From positions 483,396-547,395 of the forward strand of contig NZ_AJLF01000002.1 of NCBI RefSeq assembly GCF_000258515.1: 64,000 nt of DNA. The letters run 5' to 3'. Of the stretch, positions 52,819 to 64,000 are shown one piece after another. The position numbers and the translations under genes are program-made. The stretch comes from Thermococcus zilligii AN1. GTDB taxonomy: Archaea; Methanobacteriota_B; Thermococci; Thermococcales; Thermococcaceae. Positions within the stretch are counted from its first letter, which is position 1. Every line of letters starts with the position of its first letter. The notes under the pieces were generated by a model. It made no database searches, was not told the origin of the DNA, and worked only from the letters and a program-made list of their open reading frames with translations.

Positions 52819-52889
52819 TCAGAATCAGTCAAAAGAAGCAAGAGTAAAGGAGTTGTAGAGTGGTGCAAAAAAGTGCGGAAACAAAAACC

Positions 52890-53354
52890 TCACTCCCTCA
52901 CCACAACGGGGAACTCCTCCCAGGGGAAGACTATCCACTTGTCAGTCCTGAAGACGTAGAAGTCCGGAACGACCTTCGTCCAGGGCTTCATGCTGAGGCA
53001 TGCGACCTTAACCTCGCCCGCCCCGGCTTTTTTGACCTCTTCGATGACCACCTCAAGTGTCTTCCCAGTGTCGCTGACGTCATCCACTATAACAACCCTC
53101 TTGCCCTCCAGCGAGCCGTGAAGCGGAATCGTTACCACGGGCTTCTCCATCCTCTCGTCAATCCCCTTGTAAAACTTGACATCGATGACCTTGACCTCGA
53201 CATCCCCTAAGATGTGGCTGAGCCTCACGGCTGGGATAAGCCCACCCCGGGCAACTCCGACTATCACGTCTGGCATGAAACTTCTCCTCAGTTCGTTGGC
53301 CAGTGCAAATATCGCCCTGTCCACCTGCCACCAGGTGAGGTAGACCTTGTCCAT
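52890..53354 (-). CDS. Purine-type phosphoribosyltransferase (xanthine/guanine type)
   Basis: 154 residues. PRPP-binding motif RVVIVDDVSDTGKTL (about 85-99), PPi loop VGVARGGLIPAVRLSHIL (about 33-50), and the C-terminal hood VVPDFYVFRTDKWIVFPWEE, which fits the xanthine-guanine phosphoribosyltransferase group. It salvages a 6-oxopurine base to the nucleotide; the exact base is uncertain. GGGGGTG precedes the ATG. Single gene. Confidence 0.88.
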   Translation of the reverse strand: MDKVYLTWWQVDRAIFALANELRRSFMPDVIVGVARGGLIPAVRLSHILGDVEVKVIDVKFYKGIDERMEKPVVTIPLHGSLEGKRVVIVDDVSDTGKTLEVVIEEVKKAGAGEVKVACLSMKPWTKVVPDFYVFRTDKWIVFPWEEFPVVVRE

Positions 53355-53474
53355 GTCAACACCCCCAAACGGCTGAGCTGGCTCACTCGGGCTCTCTTCT
53401 GAGTGACGGAAGTTAAAACGTGCCCCTTAAAAAGGATGCTTTGACAGAAAAATGTCAATGGAGGGAAGAAAAGG

Positions 53475-57362
<3,888 letters not shown>

Positions 57363-57418
57363 TTACGCATTTCCGGGTTTTTTAGTAAAAGGAACAGCAC
57401 AGGGTAGTTGTGGGTGAG

Positions 57419-57429
57419 GGTAAATATAC
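57419..57429 (-). promoter_or_regulatory. nrdJ promoter
   Basis: GGTATATTTAC on the minus strand, about 83 nt before the nrdJ ATG. The predicted leader is about 60 nt. No riboswitch-like structure was recognised in it. Confidence 0.5.
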
Positions 57430-57530
57430 CTTGCCCCGCCCGGTTTTGCCACGGTGACAAAAAGAGCCCTGATGTTTTGTAGGTTGGGCCACTGAATTAA
57501 AAAGGCCGGGCTCAATGAGCGGATACTCCC

Positions 57531-57965
57531 TCAGAGCCCCTCGTATACAAGCCTCAGCCTGTAGGCGTGCTTGAGCTCTTCCCCGGCCATCATCCTCATT
57601 ATCTGGGCCAGTGAGCCCTCAAGTATCTCCGAGAGCTTTAAATAAAACTCGTAGGCGTGTTTCTCCAGTATTATGGCGTCTTCGACGAGCTCCTCCAGGG
57701 AAGAAGGCTCTGGCCTTTCCTCTTCGAGCATCGGCTCCAGGGAGAGGGCTTCCAGGTAGTCAATTACCCGCGTCCCCTCCAGGCTTTTCTCTTTTAGCAA
57801 ACCCTCGAAGGTTTTTCTGTGCCTCAGTTCTTCCTCAGCTAAAAGCCTGAAGATTTCAACGAGCTCGGGCCTCTCGTAGGTTGCGAACGCTTCCCCGAGT
57901 TTGTACAGGTTGTAGGCCTCGTTTTCCTGCCGGATTACCATCTTAAGCAGTTCCTCCAGCTTCAT
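57531..57965 (-). CDS. Ferritin-like / rubrerythrin-type diiron protein
   Basis: 144-residue four-helix bundle with paired ExxH motifs: RQENEAYNLYKLG (about 12-24), LLAEEELRHRKTFEGLL (about 41-57), DAIILEKHAYEFYLKLSE (about 92-109) and MAGEELKHAYRLR (about 127-139). These supply two irons. There is no rubredoxin-like domain. The family acts in peroxide removal or iron handling. The start overlaps the last 23 nt of the HAD gene, so the two are translated together. Confidence 0.85.
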   Translation of the reverse strand: MKLEELLKMVIRQENEAYNLYKLGEAFATYERPELVEIFRLLAEEELRHRKTFEGLLKEKSLEGTRVIDYLEALSLEPMLEEERPEPSSLEELVEDAIILEKHAYEFYLKLSEILEGSLAQIMRMMAGEELKHAYRLRLVYEGL

Positions 57966-58767
57966 TCTCCCCCTCCACTACCTCAAGGTATTTAATCAGT
58001 TCCCCGACGTCCGGGAGGACCAGATCGGGATTTATACCGCTCCCCTCGATATCTTCCAGCGTGCTCACCCCGGTGAGAACCATCACGGCCTTCATGCCGA
58101 AGCGCTTCGCGAAGGCTATGTCCGTGTCTAACCTGTCCCCCACCATCCAGATTTCCTCAACTTCCCCGAGCTTTTCTCTGGCGACCTCATAAACCGGCCC
58201 GTTGGGCTTGCCTATTATCAGGGGCTCCGTGTCAGTTGCGGCCTTAATCGCGGCTATTATCGCTCCTGCGCCGGGGTAGAGGCCCTCTTCCGCCGGATAA
58301 GTGGTATCCGGGTTCGTGCCTATAAACTTCGCCCCGTTCCTTATGGCTAGCGTGGCGTACTTGAGCTTCTCGTAGGTTAAAGAGGGATCGAGGCCGACGA
58401 CGACGTATTCTATTTCTTTCCACCCACCGTTTCTGGCTTTTTCAACCTCGATAACTCCCCAGCCGAGGCGCTCCATCTCCCTCAGCAGGCCTTCCCCACC
58501 GATGACGAAGACCCTTCCAGGCCTGAAGTGTTTCTCCATGTAGAGCCTGGCCGCGAGTCCGGAGGTCACGATCCTGTCCTCGGGGACATCAATTCCCATC
58601 GAGAGGAGCTTCTCGCGGTACATCGAGGGGTCCCTGGTGGAGTTGTTGGTGAGAAATATGAAGGGAATCCCCCTCCTCTTCAGGAAATCTATCAGCTCTT
58701 TCGCCCCTTCAACGGGTCTGTTCCCGCGGTAGATCACACCGTCCATGTCAAAGATAAGTCCGATCAT
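57943..58767 (-). CDS. HAD-superfamily hydrolase, NagD-like (type IIA)
   Basis: 274 residues. Motif I LIFDMDGVIYRG (about 4-15), motif II FLTNNSTRDP (about 37-46), IIGKPNGPVY and motif III/IV region VGDRLDTDIAFAKRFGM (about 213-229). The NagD-type cap lies between. It dephosphorylates a small substrate, perhaps a sugar or nucleoside phosphate; specificity unknown. The ATG at 58767 follows GGTG; the earlier ATG at 58776 is in the same frame. It lies in one operon with the ferritin-like gene. Confidence 0.88.
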   Translation of the reverse strand: MIGLIFDMDGVIYRGNRPVEGAKELIDFLKRRGIPFIFLTNNSTRDPSMYREKLLSMGIDVPEDRIVTSGLAARLYMEKHFRPGRVFVIGGEGLLREMERLGWGVIEVEKARNGGWKEIEYVVVGLDPSLTYEKLKYATLAIRNGAKFIGTNPDTTYPAEEGLYPGAGAIIAAIKAATDTEPLIIGKPNGPVYEVAREKLGEVEEIWMVGDRLDTDIAFAKRFGMKAVMVLTGVSTLEDIEGSGINPDLVLPDVGELIKYLEVVEGENEAGGTA

Positions 58768-58902
58768 CTTCAGCACCGGGAGATGGAAGGGACTCGGGTT
58801 TTAAAAGCTCACCGGCAATGGAGCTCTGACTTCCTCGGCTCTAAACTCCCATAAGGGGTTTTCACTTCCGCTTTTCAGCACGGTGTCTGTCTCCCCTTTC
58901 CC

Positions 58903-59898
58903 TCATTCTCCCCTCTGTATCTTCGCGTGCCCGCCGACGAGGCTTTTTCTCAGCTCAAGGTTCCTTATCTCGCACTTTTCATCAATAATGGAGCGCCATA
59001 TCGTCGAGTCCCGTATCACCGTCTTTCTGAAGATTACGGAGTCACTGACGTCGGAGTTCTCGATGACGCACTCCTCACCGATGTACGCGTAGGGCCCGAT
59101 TATTGAGCGTCCGAGGATTTTAGTGCCCTTCTTTATAACCACCGGCGGGATTATCTTGGAGTACGGGCTTATCTGGATCTCCTCGATGTGGCTCTCCTTG
59201 AGGAGGGTCTTCAGGGCTTCGAGATAGCTGTCCGCACTTCCTATGTCGTACCAGTAGTCGGAGAAACGGTAGGCCTTTATGGGCTCCCCCTTCTCCAGAA
59301 GCCACTGGAGGAAATAGCCCGGCGAGTCCCTGTTGCCATTGGAGAGGTACTCCTCTATGCGCCCCATGACCCTCTCCGGGAACACGTAAACCCCTGTGCT
59401 TATGAGCGTGGACTGGGGCCGGGCTGGCTTCTCCTGGAAGGAAACAACCCTGTCCCCCTCAAGAATGACCACGCCGTAGCGCTTTGCCAGCTCAAGATCG
59501 CCTACATCGTAGACCGCTATTAATGTTTTGCCATCGTAAGCCCTCAGAAAGTCCGAGAGCGAGAAGGAGAAGAGGTTGTCGCCCGCTATGACGAGGTAAT
59601 CATCCAGGCCAAGCCCGTCAACTGCTCTCTTCATCGCCCCCATCGTCCCCAGCTTTTCCTCCTCGTGGAGGGTGTCTTCCACGATTAATCCAATCCCGTA
59701 CTTCTCCGCGTAGGGCCTGAAGTGGGCCTCAAAGAATCGATTTGTCGAGATGTAAGCCTCCAACCCCAGCTCGTTTACCTTCTCCATGATGTAGTCGAGT
59801 ATCGTCCTCTCTCCAACCGGGAGCAGGGCCTTTGGGTTGTCTTTCGTTATGGGCCAGAGCCTCGTCGCGTAGCCGCCAGCCATTATGAGGACTTTCAT
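58903..59898 (-). CDS. Sugar-nucleotide pyrophosphorylase with left-handed beta-helix
   Basis: 331 residues. Nucleotidyltransferase domain: MKVLIMAGGYATRLWPITKDNPKALLPVGERTILDYIMEKV (1-41) and IAGDNLFSFSLSDFL (about 105). The C-terminal hexapeptide repeat (about 245-331: ISPYSKIIPPVVIKKGTKILGRSIIGP) forms the left-handed helix. It resembles the glucose-1-phosphate/mannose-1-phosphate transferase families; which sugar is not clear. The ATG at 59898 follows AGGTGATG; further start codons upstream belong to the divergent gene region. It supplies the neighbouring glycosylation genes. Confidence 0.88.
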   Translation of the reverse strand: MKVLIMAGGYATRLWPITKDNPKALLPVGERTILDYIMEKVNELGLEAYISTNRFFEAHFRPYAEKYGIGLIVEDTLHEEEKLGTMGAMKRAVDGLGLDDYLVIAGDNLFSFSLSDFLRAYDGKTLIAVYDVGDLELAKRYGVVILEGDRVVSFQEKPARPQSTLISTGVYVFPERVMGRIEEYLSNGNRDSPGYFLQWLLEKGEPIKAYRFSDYWYDIGSADSYLEALKTLLKESHIEEIQISPYSKIIPPVVIKKGTKILGRSIIGPYAYIGEECVIENSDVSDSVIFRKTVIRDSTIWRSIIDEKCEIRNLELRKSLVGGHAKIQRGE

Positions 59899-59945
59899 CG
59901 GCATCACCTTGGTCTTTTCTAGCACAAAGCATCTTTGAAGCAAAC

Positions 59946-59957
59946 GTATTTAAATTA
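59946..59957 (+). promoter_or_regulatory. Promoter of the epimerase gene
   Basis: GTATTTAAATTA lies about 35 nt before the epimerase ATG, in the 87-nt space between divergent pyrophosphorylase and epimerase genes. The leader would be only about 10 nt. Confidence 0.5.
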
Positions 59958-59985
59958 TTTTGTATCACCAAAATGGGTGGTACAG

Positions 59986-60939
59986 ATGAGGGTGCTCGTT
60001 ACGGGCGGTGCCGGCTTCATAGGCTCACATTTGGTGGACAGGCTTATGGGATCGGGGAACAAAGTCAGGGTTCTCGACGACCTGAGCGCCGGAAGCCTCG
60101 ACAACGTCAGGCGCTGGCTTGAAAACGAGCGCTTCGAGTTCATAAAGGGGGACATGAGGGACCCCGGGATCGTCAAAAAGGCCGTTGAGGGAGTTGACGT
60201 CGTCTTCCACCTCGCGGCAAACCCTGAGGTTAGAATCGGTGCTCAGAGCCCCGAGCTCCTCTACGAGACGAACGTCCTCATAACCTATAACCTGCTCAAC
60301 GCGATGAGGGACTCAAACGTTAGGTACCTCGTCTTCACGAGCTCCTCAACGGTTTACGGCGATGCCGAGGTAATTCCAACCCCGGAAGACTACGCCCCGC
60401 TGGAGCCGATAAGCGTCTACGGTGGGGCAAAGCTCGCGGCAGAGGCTTTAATCAGCGGTTATGCTCATACCTTTGGCTTTAGGGCCTTGGTCTTCCGCCT
60501 TGCCAATATCATAGGCGAGCGCTCCAACCACGGCGTCATCTACGACTTCATCAACAAGCTGAAAAAGAACCCCGAAGAGCTTGAAATTCTTGGAGACGGG
60601 ACACAGAAGAAGAGCTACCTCCACGTGAGCGACACCGTTGAGGGCATGCTCCACATCTTCGAGCACTTCAGGAAGGGAAGCAAAACGGTTGACTTCTACA
60701 ACATCGGCAACGACGACTGGATAACGGTGAAGGAGATAGCGGGGATTGTGAGTGAGGAGATGGGCCTCAGGCCGAGGTTTATCTTTACAGGTGGCGTAGA
60801 TGGAGGCCGTGGATGGAAGGGTGACGTCAAGCTCATGCGCCTGAGCATAGAGAAGGCCAAGAAGACCGGCTGGAGGCCAAAGATGAACAGCTACGAAGCC
60901 GTGAGAAAAACCGTTCGGGAGCTCCTTGCGACAGTTTGA
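59986..60939 (+). CDS. NAD-dependent sugar-nucleotide epimerase/dehydratase (GalE-like)
   Basis: 317-residue extended short-chain dehydrogenase. NAD motif VTGGAGFIGSHLVDRL (5-20), DDLSAGSLDNV, FHLAANPEVRIG, the catalytic SSSTVYG and YGGAK (Tyr-x3-Lys, about 148-152) and the RLANIIGERS segment. Related enzymes interconvert UDP-glucose/galactose or their N-acetyl forms; the substrate is open. GGTGG is 5 nt before the ATG. It runs divergently from the pyrophosphorylase and heads the glycosylation locus. Confidence 0.9.
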   Translation: MRVLVTGGAGFIGSHLVDRLMGSGNKVRVLDDLSAGSLDNVRRWLENERFEFIKGDMRDPGIVKKAVEGVDVVFHLAANPEVRIGAQSPELLYETNVLITYNLLNAMRDSNVRYLVFTSSSTVYGDAEVIPTPEDYAPLEPISVYGGAKLAAEALISGYAHTFGFRALVFRLANIIGERSNHGVIYDFINKLKKNPEELEILGDGTQKKSYLHVSDTVEGMLHIFEHFRKGSKTVDFYNIGNDDWITVKEIAGIVSEEMGLRPRFIFTGGVDGGRGWKGDVKLMRLSIEKAKKTGWRPKMNSYEAVRKTVRELLATV

Positions 60940-61190
60940 GTTTTCTTCCTGGCTATTTTATTGGCGGAGCCTGAAACTGAACGTCGGGGTTGGACGGTGA
61001 CCCGGCATTTTTACTTCTTTAAATGTGAGATACCTTTGTTCCTGTCGTATCTGAGTTATATCGTGGGTGAGCTTGGGATCCGATACTTTGGAGTGACGAA
61101 AGGCTTATAAGTGCCCTGGAAGTTGTTGGTTTGGTAATATTTGTTAGTGGAAACTCTCCCTCAAATTACAGCGACCTGGGGGAAGCTAAA

Positions 61191-61530
61191 TTGAAGACGC
61201 TGGTAATAATCCCCGCCTACAACGAAGAACTGACGATCGGCTCGGTGGTGGCTTTATCGAGGAAGTATGGTGATGTTTTAGTTGTTGACGATGGCTCTAT
61301 AGATAGAACTTCTGAGATTGCCAGGGAGAGCGGGGCAGTGGTTGTGAGGCATGAAGTTAACGGGGGAAAGGGAAAGGCCCTGAGGACGGGCTTTGAATAC
61401 GCGTTCTCCAACGGATACGACTTCGCCGTGACGATAGATGCCGATGGACAGCACGATCCTGATGAGATTTTGCTCTTGAATAAATCTATTGGAGGATGAG
61501 GCTCGCCCTGTAGTCGGCCCGAAGTAGCAC
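61191..61530 (+). pseudogene. Truncated family-2 glycosyltransferase
   Basis: Only the N-terminal nucleotide-binding part of a dolichol-phosphate-mannose-synthase-like enzyme is present: LKTLVIIPAYNEELTIGSVV, DVLVVDDGSIDRT, GGKGKALRTGFEYA, and the DADGQHDPDEI metal motif. The frame then goes wrong (LLLNKSIGG stop); a second frame continues for a few family-like residues (LLEDEARPVV) and stops too. Start is TTG 61191 after GGGGGAAG. Translation would yield an inactive stub of about 100 residues. The intact GT2 next door is a different enzyme, not the missing half. Confidence 0.7.
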
Positions 61531-61559
61531 GAGACAGAGAGTGTAGCGGGGGAAGGACG

Positions 61560-62480
61560 ATGGAATATCCAAGAAATATTAAACCAGACGACGTGACGAT
61601 AATAATACCTACCCTTGATGAGGAGAAGGGTATCGGGAAGGTCATCGATGCTTTTAAGGAGCAAGGCTACACAAATATTTTTGTTATCGACGGCAATAGC
61701 AAGGACAGAACAAGGGAGATAGCGAGGGAGAAAGGTGCTACCGTTGTTGTGCAGAGCGGCAGGGGCAAGGGACAGGCGGTTGTGGAGGCTTTTTCCCTGG
61801 TTAACAGCGAGGTTGCCGTCATGATAGATGGGGACGGGACTTATGACCCCTATGACATCGAGAAAATGCTTGAGCCAATAAGGAGAGGCGTCGCTGACCA
61901 CGTTATAGGCAACAGGCTCATCAACTACGAAAAAGGGGCGTTTACGAGACTGAACCTCATTGGGAACAGGATACTCAACTGGCTGTTCCGTCTTATGTAC
62001 GGCGTTGAGCTCTATGACATACTTTCTGGATACAGAGCCCTTACAAAGGACGTGTACAAGAACGTCAATCTGACGAAGCACGGCTTTGAGGTCGAGACCG
62101 AGCTGACGGTGGAGACACTTGCCAACGGCTTTAGGATAGTTGAGGTTCCTATAAACTATTACAGCAGGCACGGGGAGACAAAGCTCAGTCCCCTCGGGGA
62201 TGGTCTAAGGATTGGGCGGACAATAATGGAGATGCTCGTGAGGTACAACCCGGCAAAATACCTCTATTTATTGGGCGGACTTTTCCTCCTCCTGGGCCTT
62301 ATCACTGGGGTTTATGTTGTTGTGGAATGGTTCAGGCACGTATCCCGCGATTTGCTGGCCGTCGTCACCGCCATCCTCGTGCTTGGCGGAATACAGTTCC
62401 TTGCGATAGGGTTCGTAATGAGCTACCTGTTCAAAACTTCGGTGGAGATAAAGCGGGGGATTAGGGAGATAAAAAAATAA
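61560..62480 (+). CDS. Dolichyl-phosphate-type glycosyltransferase (GT2) with membrane anchor
   Basis: 306 residues: GT2 catalytic domain (about 10-230) with TIIIPTLDEEKGIGKVIDAF, FVIDGNSKDRTREIA, the MIDGDGTYDPYDIEKML metal motif (about 89-105) and DILSGYRALTKDVYKNV. Two C-terminal membrane helices (YLYLLGGLFLLLGLITGVYVVV and AVVTAILVLGGIQFLAIGFVMSYLF) follow. Such enzymes charge dolichyl phosphate with a sugar for N-glycosylation (AglJ/Dpm-like). A GGGGGAAGG site precedes the ATG. It leads directly into the Alg14/Alg13-like pair. Confidence 0.9.
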   Translation: MEYPRNIKPDDVTIIIPTLDEEKGIGKVIDAFKEQGYTNIFVIDGNSKDRTREIAREKGATVVVQSGRGKGQAVVEAFSLVNSEVAVMIDGDGTYDPYDIEKMLEPIRRGVADHVIGNRLINYEKGAFTRLNLIGNRILNWLFRLMYGVELYDILSGYRALTKDVYKNVNLTKHGFEVETELTVETLANGFRIVEVPINYYSRHGETKLSPLGDGLRIGRTIMEMLVRYNPAKYLYLLGGLFLLLGLITGVYVVVEWFRHVSRDLLAVVTAILVLGGIQFLAIGFVMSYLFKTSVEIKRGIREIKK

Positions 62481-62498
62481 AACGCCGTGGTGTGAATC

Positions 62499-62993
62499 AT
62501 GAAAATACTTGCGGCCTGTGAGAGTGGTGGGCATCTAACTCAAATGGTGCACATATTGAAACAGATCGCCAAGATTAGGAGTAATCGGATAAATATTGTT
62601 CTTGTTACAGAGGATAGCACCAGAACCCGCAACCAAGTTGATGAAGTTTTTAGTAAGGTTTACCTTTTGGATATGCCCAAACATAAGAATAAGTATTTAA
62701 GGTACTTACATGCATTTAGCCCAATCGTCTTTCTCAAAGTCGCTAAAATACTGAAACAAGAGCGTCCAGATGTCGTTCTATCAACTGCAGGGTGGGTTTC
62801 AATGCCCACGTTTATCCTTGCGAAGCTTGTGTTTGGGATACCTACAATATATATTCACTCATGGTCGAGGGTTACAGAGAAATCAGATAGTGGTAAGATT
62901 CTTTATTATTTTTCAGACGTCTTTATAGTCCAGTGGTCCCAATTATTAGAAAAGTATGGCAAAAAAGCCCAGTATTTTGGGGGGATTATATGA
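62499..62993 (+). CDS. Alg14-like glycosyltransferase membrane subunit
   Basis: 164 residues resembling Alg14/PssD: MKILAACESGGHLTQMVHIL (the SGGHL-type loop), VVLSTAGWVSMPTFILAKLVFGIPTIYIHS with a membrane-associated hydrophobic stretch (about 95-122), and a C-terminus WSQLLEKYGKKAQYFGGII. In eukaryotes Alg14 anchors Alg13, and the pair adds the second GlcNAc to the lipid-linked oligosaccharide. AT-rich beside the locus, and the ATGA overlap with the next gene supports obligate pairing. Confidence 0.82.
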   Translation: MKILAACESGGHLTQMVHILKQIAKIRSNRINIVLVTEDSTRTRNQVDEVFSKVYLLDMPKHKNKYLRYLHAFSPIVFLKVAKILKQERPDVVLSTAGWVSMPTFILAKLVFGIPTIYIHSWSRVTEKSDSGKILYYFSDVFIVQWSQLLEKYGKKAQYFGGII

Positions 62994-63484
62994 TCTTCGT
63001 GACAGTGGGAAATTCCAATTTGGGCTTTGAGAGGCTGATAAAAGCCATGGACAATTTAGCTCAGGCTTTGCCGTATCCAGTAGTCATGCAAATTGGAGCT
63101 ACTAATTACGTTCCAAAAAACGTAGAATGGTTTAGATATTGTGATCACGATACAATTATTGAGCATTTTAAGAAATCCAGGGTGATTGTGACTCATGCCG
63201 GGGCAGGGACAATCTTTGATATACTCCTGCTTGGAAAGAAGCCGGTTGTAATCCCCAGGTTGAGTAAATTTAAGGAACATATAGATGATCATCAAGTGGA
63301 AATTACACGGGCATTAGAGAACCAGAAACTTATAATCCCCGTTTACGACATCCATCATCTGGGACCAGCAATATTGAAAGCATTGGAGGATAACTACAAA
63401 GTGAGACCAACAACAAATACTCCTTCCCGGCTTATAAGGATCTTATCTGAAATATTGAACTCTATGGGAGGGGATGGACAATGA
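62990..63484 (+). CDS. Alg13-like glycosyltransferase catalytic subunit
   Basis: 164 residues matching Alg13/PssE, the GT28 C-terminal half: MIFVTVGNSNLGFERLIKAMD, then VIVTHAGAGTIFDILLLGKKPVVIPRLSKFKEHIDDHQVEI (about 65-105), which carries the UDP-sugar-binding histidine, GAGT loop and the H-x-D-D-HQ-type motif. Together with the Alg14-like partner it would form a UDP-N-acetylhexosamine transferase. Overlaps both neighbours by 4 nt. The open frame upstream (to 62933) reads through the partner gene. Confidence 0.85.
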   Translation: MIFVTVGNSNLGFERLIKAMDNLAQALPYPVVMQIGATNYVPKNVEWFRYCDHDTIIEHFKKSRVIVTHAGAGTIFDILLLGKKPVVIPRLSKFKEHIDDHQVEITRALENQKLIIPVYDIHHLGPAILKALEDNYKVRPTTNTPSRLIRILSEILNSMGGDGQ

Positions 63485-64000
63485 GGATCTCAGTTGTTGG
63501 CTCCGGTTACGTGGGCCTCGTCACGGGAATGGGCTTTGTTAAACTCGGCAATGAAGTCATCTTCGTTGATGTAGACGAGAATAAAATCCAAATGATAAAC
63601 AACGCCCAACCCCCAATCTACGAAGAAGGCCTCGAAGAACTCATGAGAGAATTCAAGGGCAAGTATCACGCCACCAAAGACTATAAGGAAGCAATCATGA
63701 ACTCGGACGTTACATTCATAGCCGTCGGAACACCATCGAGAGAAGACGGCTCAATCGACCTAAAATACGTTAAAGCCGCGAGCAAATCAATTGGCGAAGC
63801 CTTAAAAGAAAAGAAGGATTATCACGCTGTCGTAGTTAAGAGTACAGTCCTTCCAGGCACTACAGAAGAAGTTGTAAAACCTATCCTCGAAGAAACCTCC
63901 GGTAAAAAGGCCTTCAAGGACTTCGGCCTCGCAATGAACCCCGAATTCTTGAGGGAAGGTGTTGCACTAAAAGACTTCCTCAACCCGGACAGGATTGTGA
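63481..64000 (+). CDS. UDP-glucose/GDP-mannose dehydrogenase family protein, N-terminal part (3' truncated by window)
   Basis: The first 173 codons: the NAD-binding MRISVVGSGYVGLVTGMGFVKLG (1-23), IAVGTPSREDGSIDL (about 80), VVKSTVLPGTTEEVV (about 119-133), and NPEFLREGVALKDFLNPDRIV (about 153). This is the UDP-glucose 6-dehydrogenase pattern; the catalytic cysteine lies beyond the end. It makes a UDP-uronic acid, in keeping with the glycosylation locus. The ATG overlaps the previous stop. Confidence 0.93.
   Translation, partial: MRISVVGSGYVGLVTGMGFVKLGNEVIFVDVDENKIQMINNAQPPIYEEGLEELMREFKGKYHATKDYKEAIMNSDVTFIAVGTPSREDGSIDLKYVKAASKSIGEALKEKKDYHAVVVKSTVLPGTTEEVVKPILEETSGKKAFKDFGLAMNPEFLREGVALKDFLNPDRIV

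Noticed and set aside
57465..57500. TGATG...CTGA pair resembling a C/D RNA near the nrdJ-ferritin spacer
   Set aside because: Only about 20 nt between boxes, no D'/C' boxes and no terminal stem.
60997..61110. Possible 37-codon ORF (GTG start) in the epimerase-GT2 spacer
   Set aside because: Composition is partly protein-like (SYIVGELGIRYFG) but there is no convincing RBS, and its stop coincides with the TATA element CTTATAAG of the next gene. Left as unexplained spacer.

Overview
The window is a piece of a hyperthermophilic euryarchaeal chromosome, almost certainly Thermococcus or a close Thermococcales relative. The evidence is the ftsZ-secE-spt5-L11-L1-L10-L12 order, archaeal primase PriS/PriL, D-aminoacyl-tRNA deacylase, NAC, a B12-dependent ribonucleotide reductase with an intein, proteins ending in the Thermococcales CGP-CTERM anchor, archaeal RNase P RNA, tRNAs with encoded CCA, a C/D box guide RNA, GGTGA-type ribosome binding sites and TATA boxes about 25-35 nt before starts. 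Most of the window is GC-rich and densely packed, with 4-nt ATGA junctions. A few AT-rich islands (about 12.7-14.2, 43.5-44.2 and 62.5-63.5 kb) look accessory.

Layout. 0-5 kb: end of a dCTP deaminase-family gene, then translation, secretion and division genes on the minus strand. 5-10 kb: dtdA, an AbrB-PhoU regulator, an orphan binding lipoprotein, tRNA-Pro(CGG), tRNA-Ala(CGC) and a metallophosphoesterase lipoprotein. 10-13 kb: malic enzyme converging on fumarase AB (fumarate-malate-pyruvate). 12.7-14.2 kb: an AT-rich island with a ribbon-helix-helix protein of unknown role and an ATPase remnant. 14-19 kb: serA, a DUF47 protein, panE with an unlisted 43-codon membrane microprotein, ogt, a TPR membrane protein and NAC. 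19-23 kb: a HEAT-repeat protein and pyrC-pyrK, with pyrC broken by a one-base frame slip.

23-30.8 kb is a complete family-5 (peptide/sugar type) ABC importer. Its binding protein has its two halves in swapped order. Then nadE, a DMT transporter, glnA, UPF0216, RNase P RNA, a second DMT transporter and the two primase subunits. 38-43 kb: an ACT-domain regulator, acylphosphatase, CutA, UPF0215, a C/D guide RNA, a tandem Usp protein, gcvT, a third DMT transporter and tRNA-Ile/tRNA-Glu. 43.6-46.4 kb: a small beta-repeat protein and a large CGP-CTERM surface protein. 46-53 kb: small unknowns, a fourth DMT transporter, an uncharacterised GH57 enzyme, CCA transferase, an RNA cyclic phosphodiesterase and a purine-type phosphoribosyltransferase. 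53-57 kb: nrdJ with an intein placed exactly before the thiyl-radical cysteine. 57.5-64 kb: a ferritin-like protein, a HAD phosphatase, and a sugar-nucleotide/glycosylation locus (NDP-sugar pyrophosphorylase, epimerase, a broken and an intact GT2, an Alg14/Alg13-like pair, UDP-sugar dehydrogenase running off the end).

No CRISPR array, insertion sequence or integrase was seen. The most notable items are the apparently circularly permuted binding protein, the decaying homing endonuclease in the nrdJ intein, the pyrC frame slip, the self-regulated RHH gene, a palindrome shared by two promoter regions, the guide RNA and two unlisted microprotein candidates. All calls rest on reading the sequence; no database search was run.
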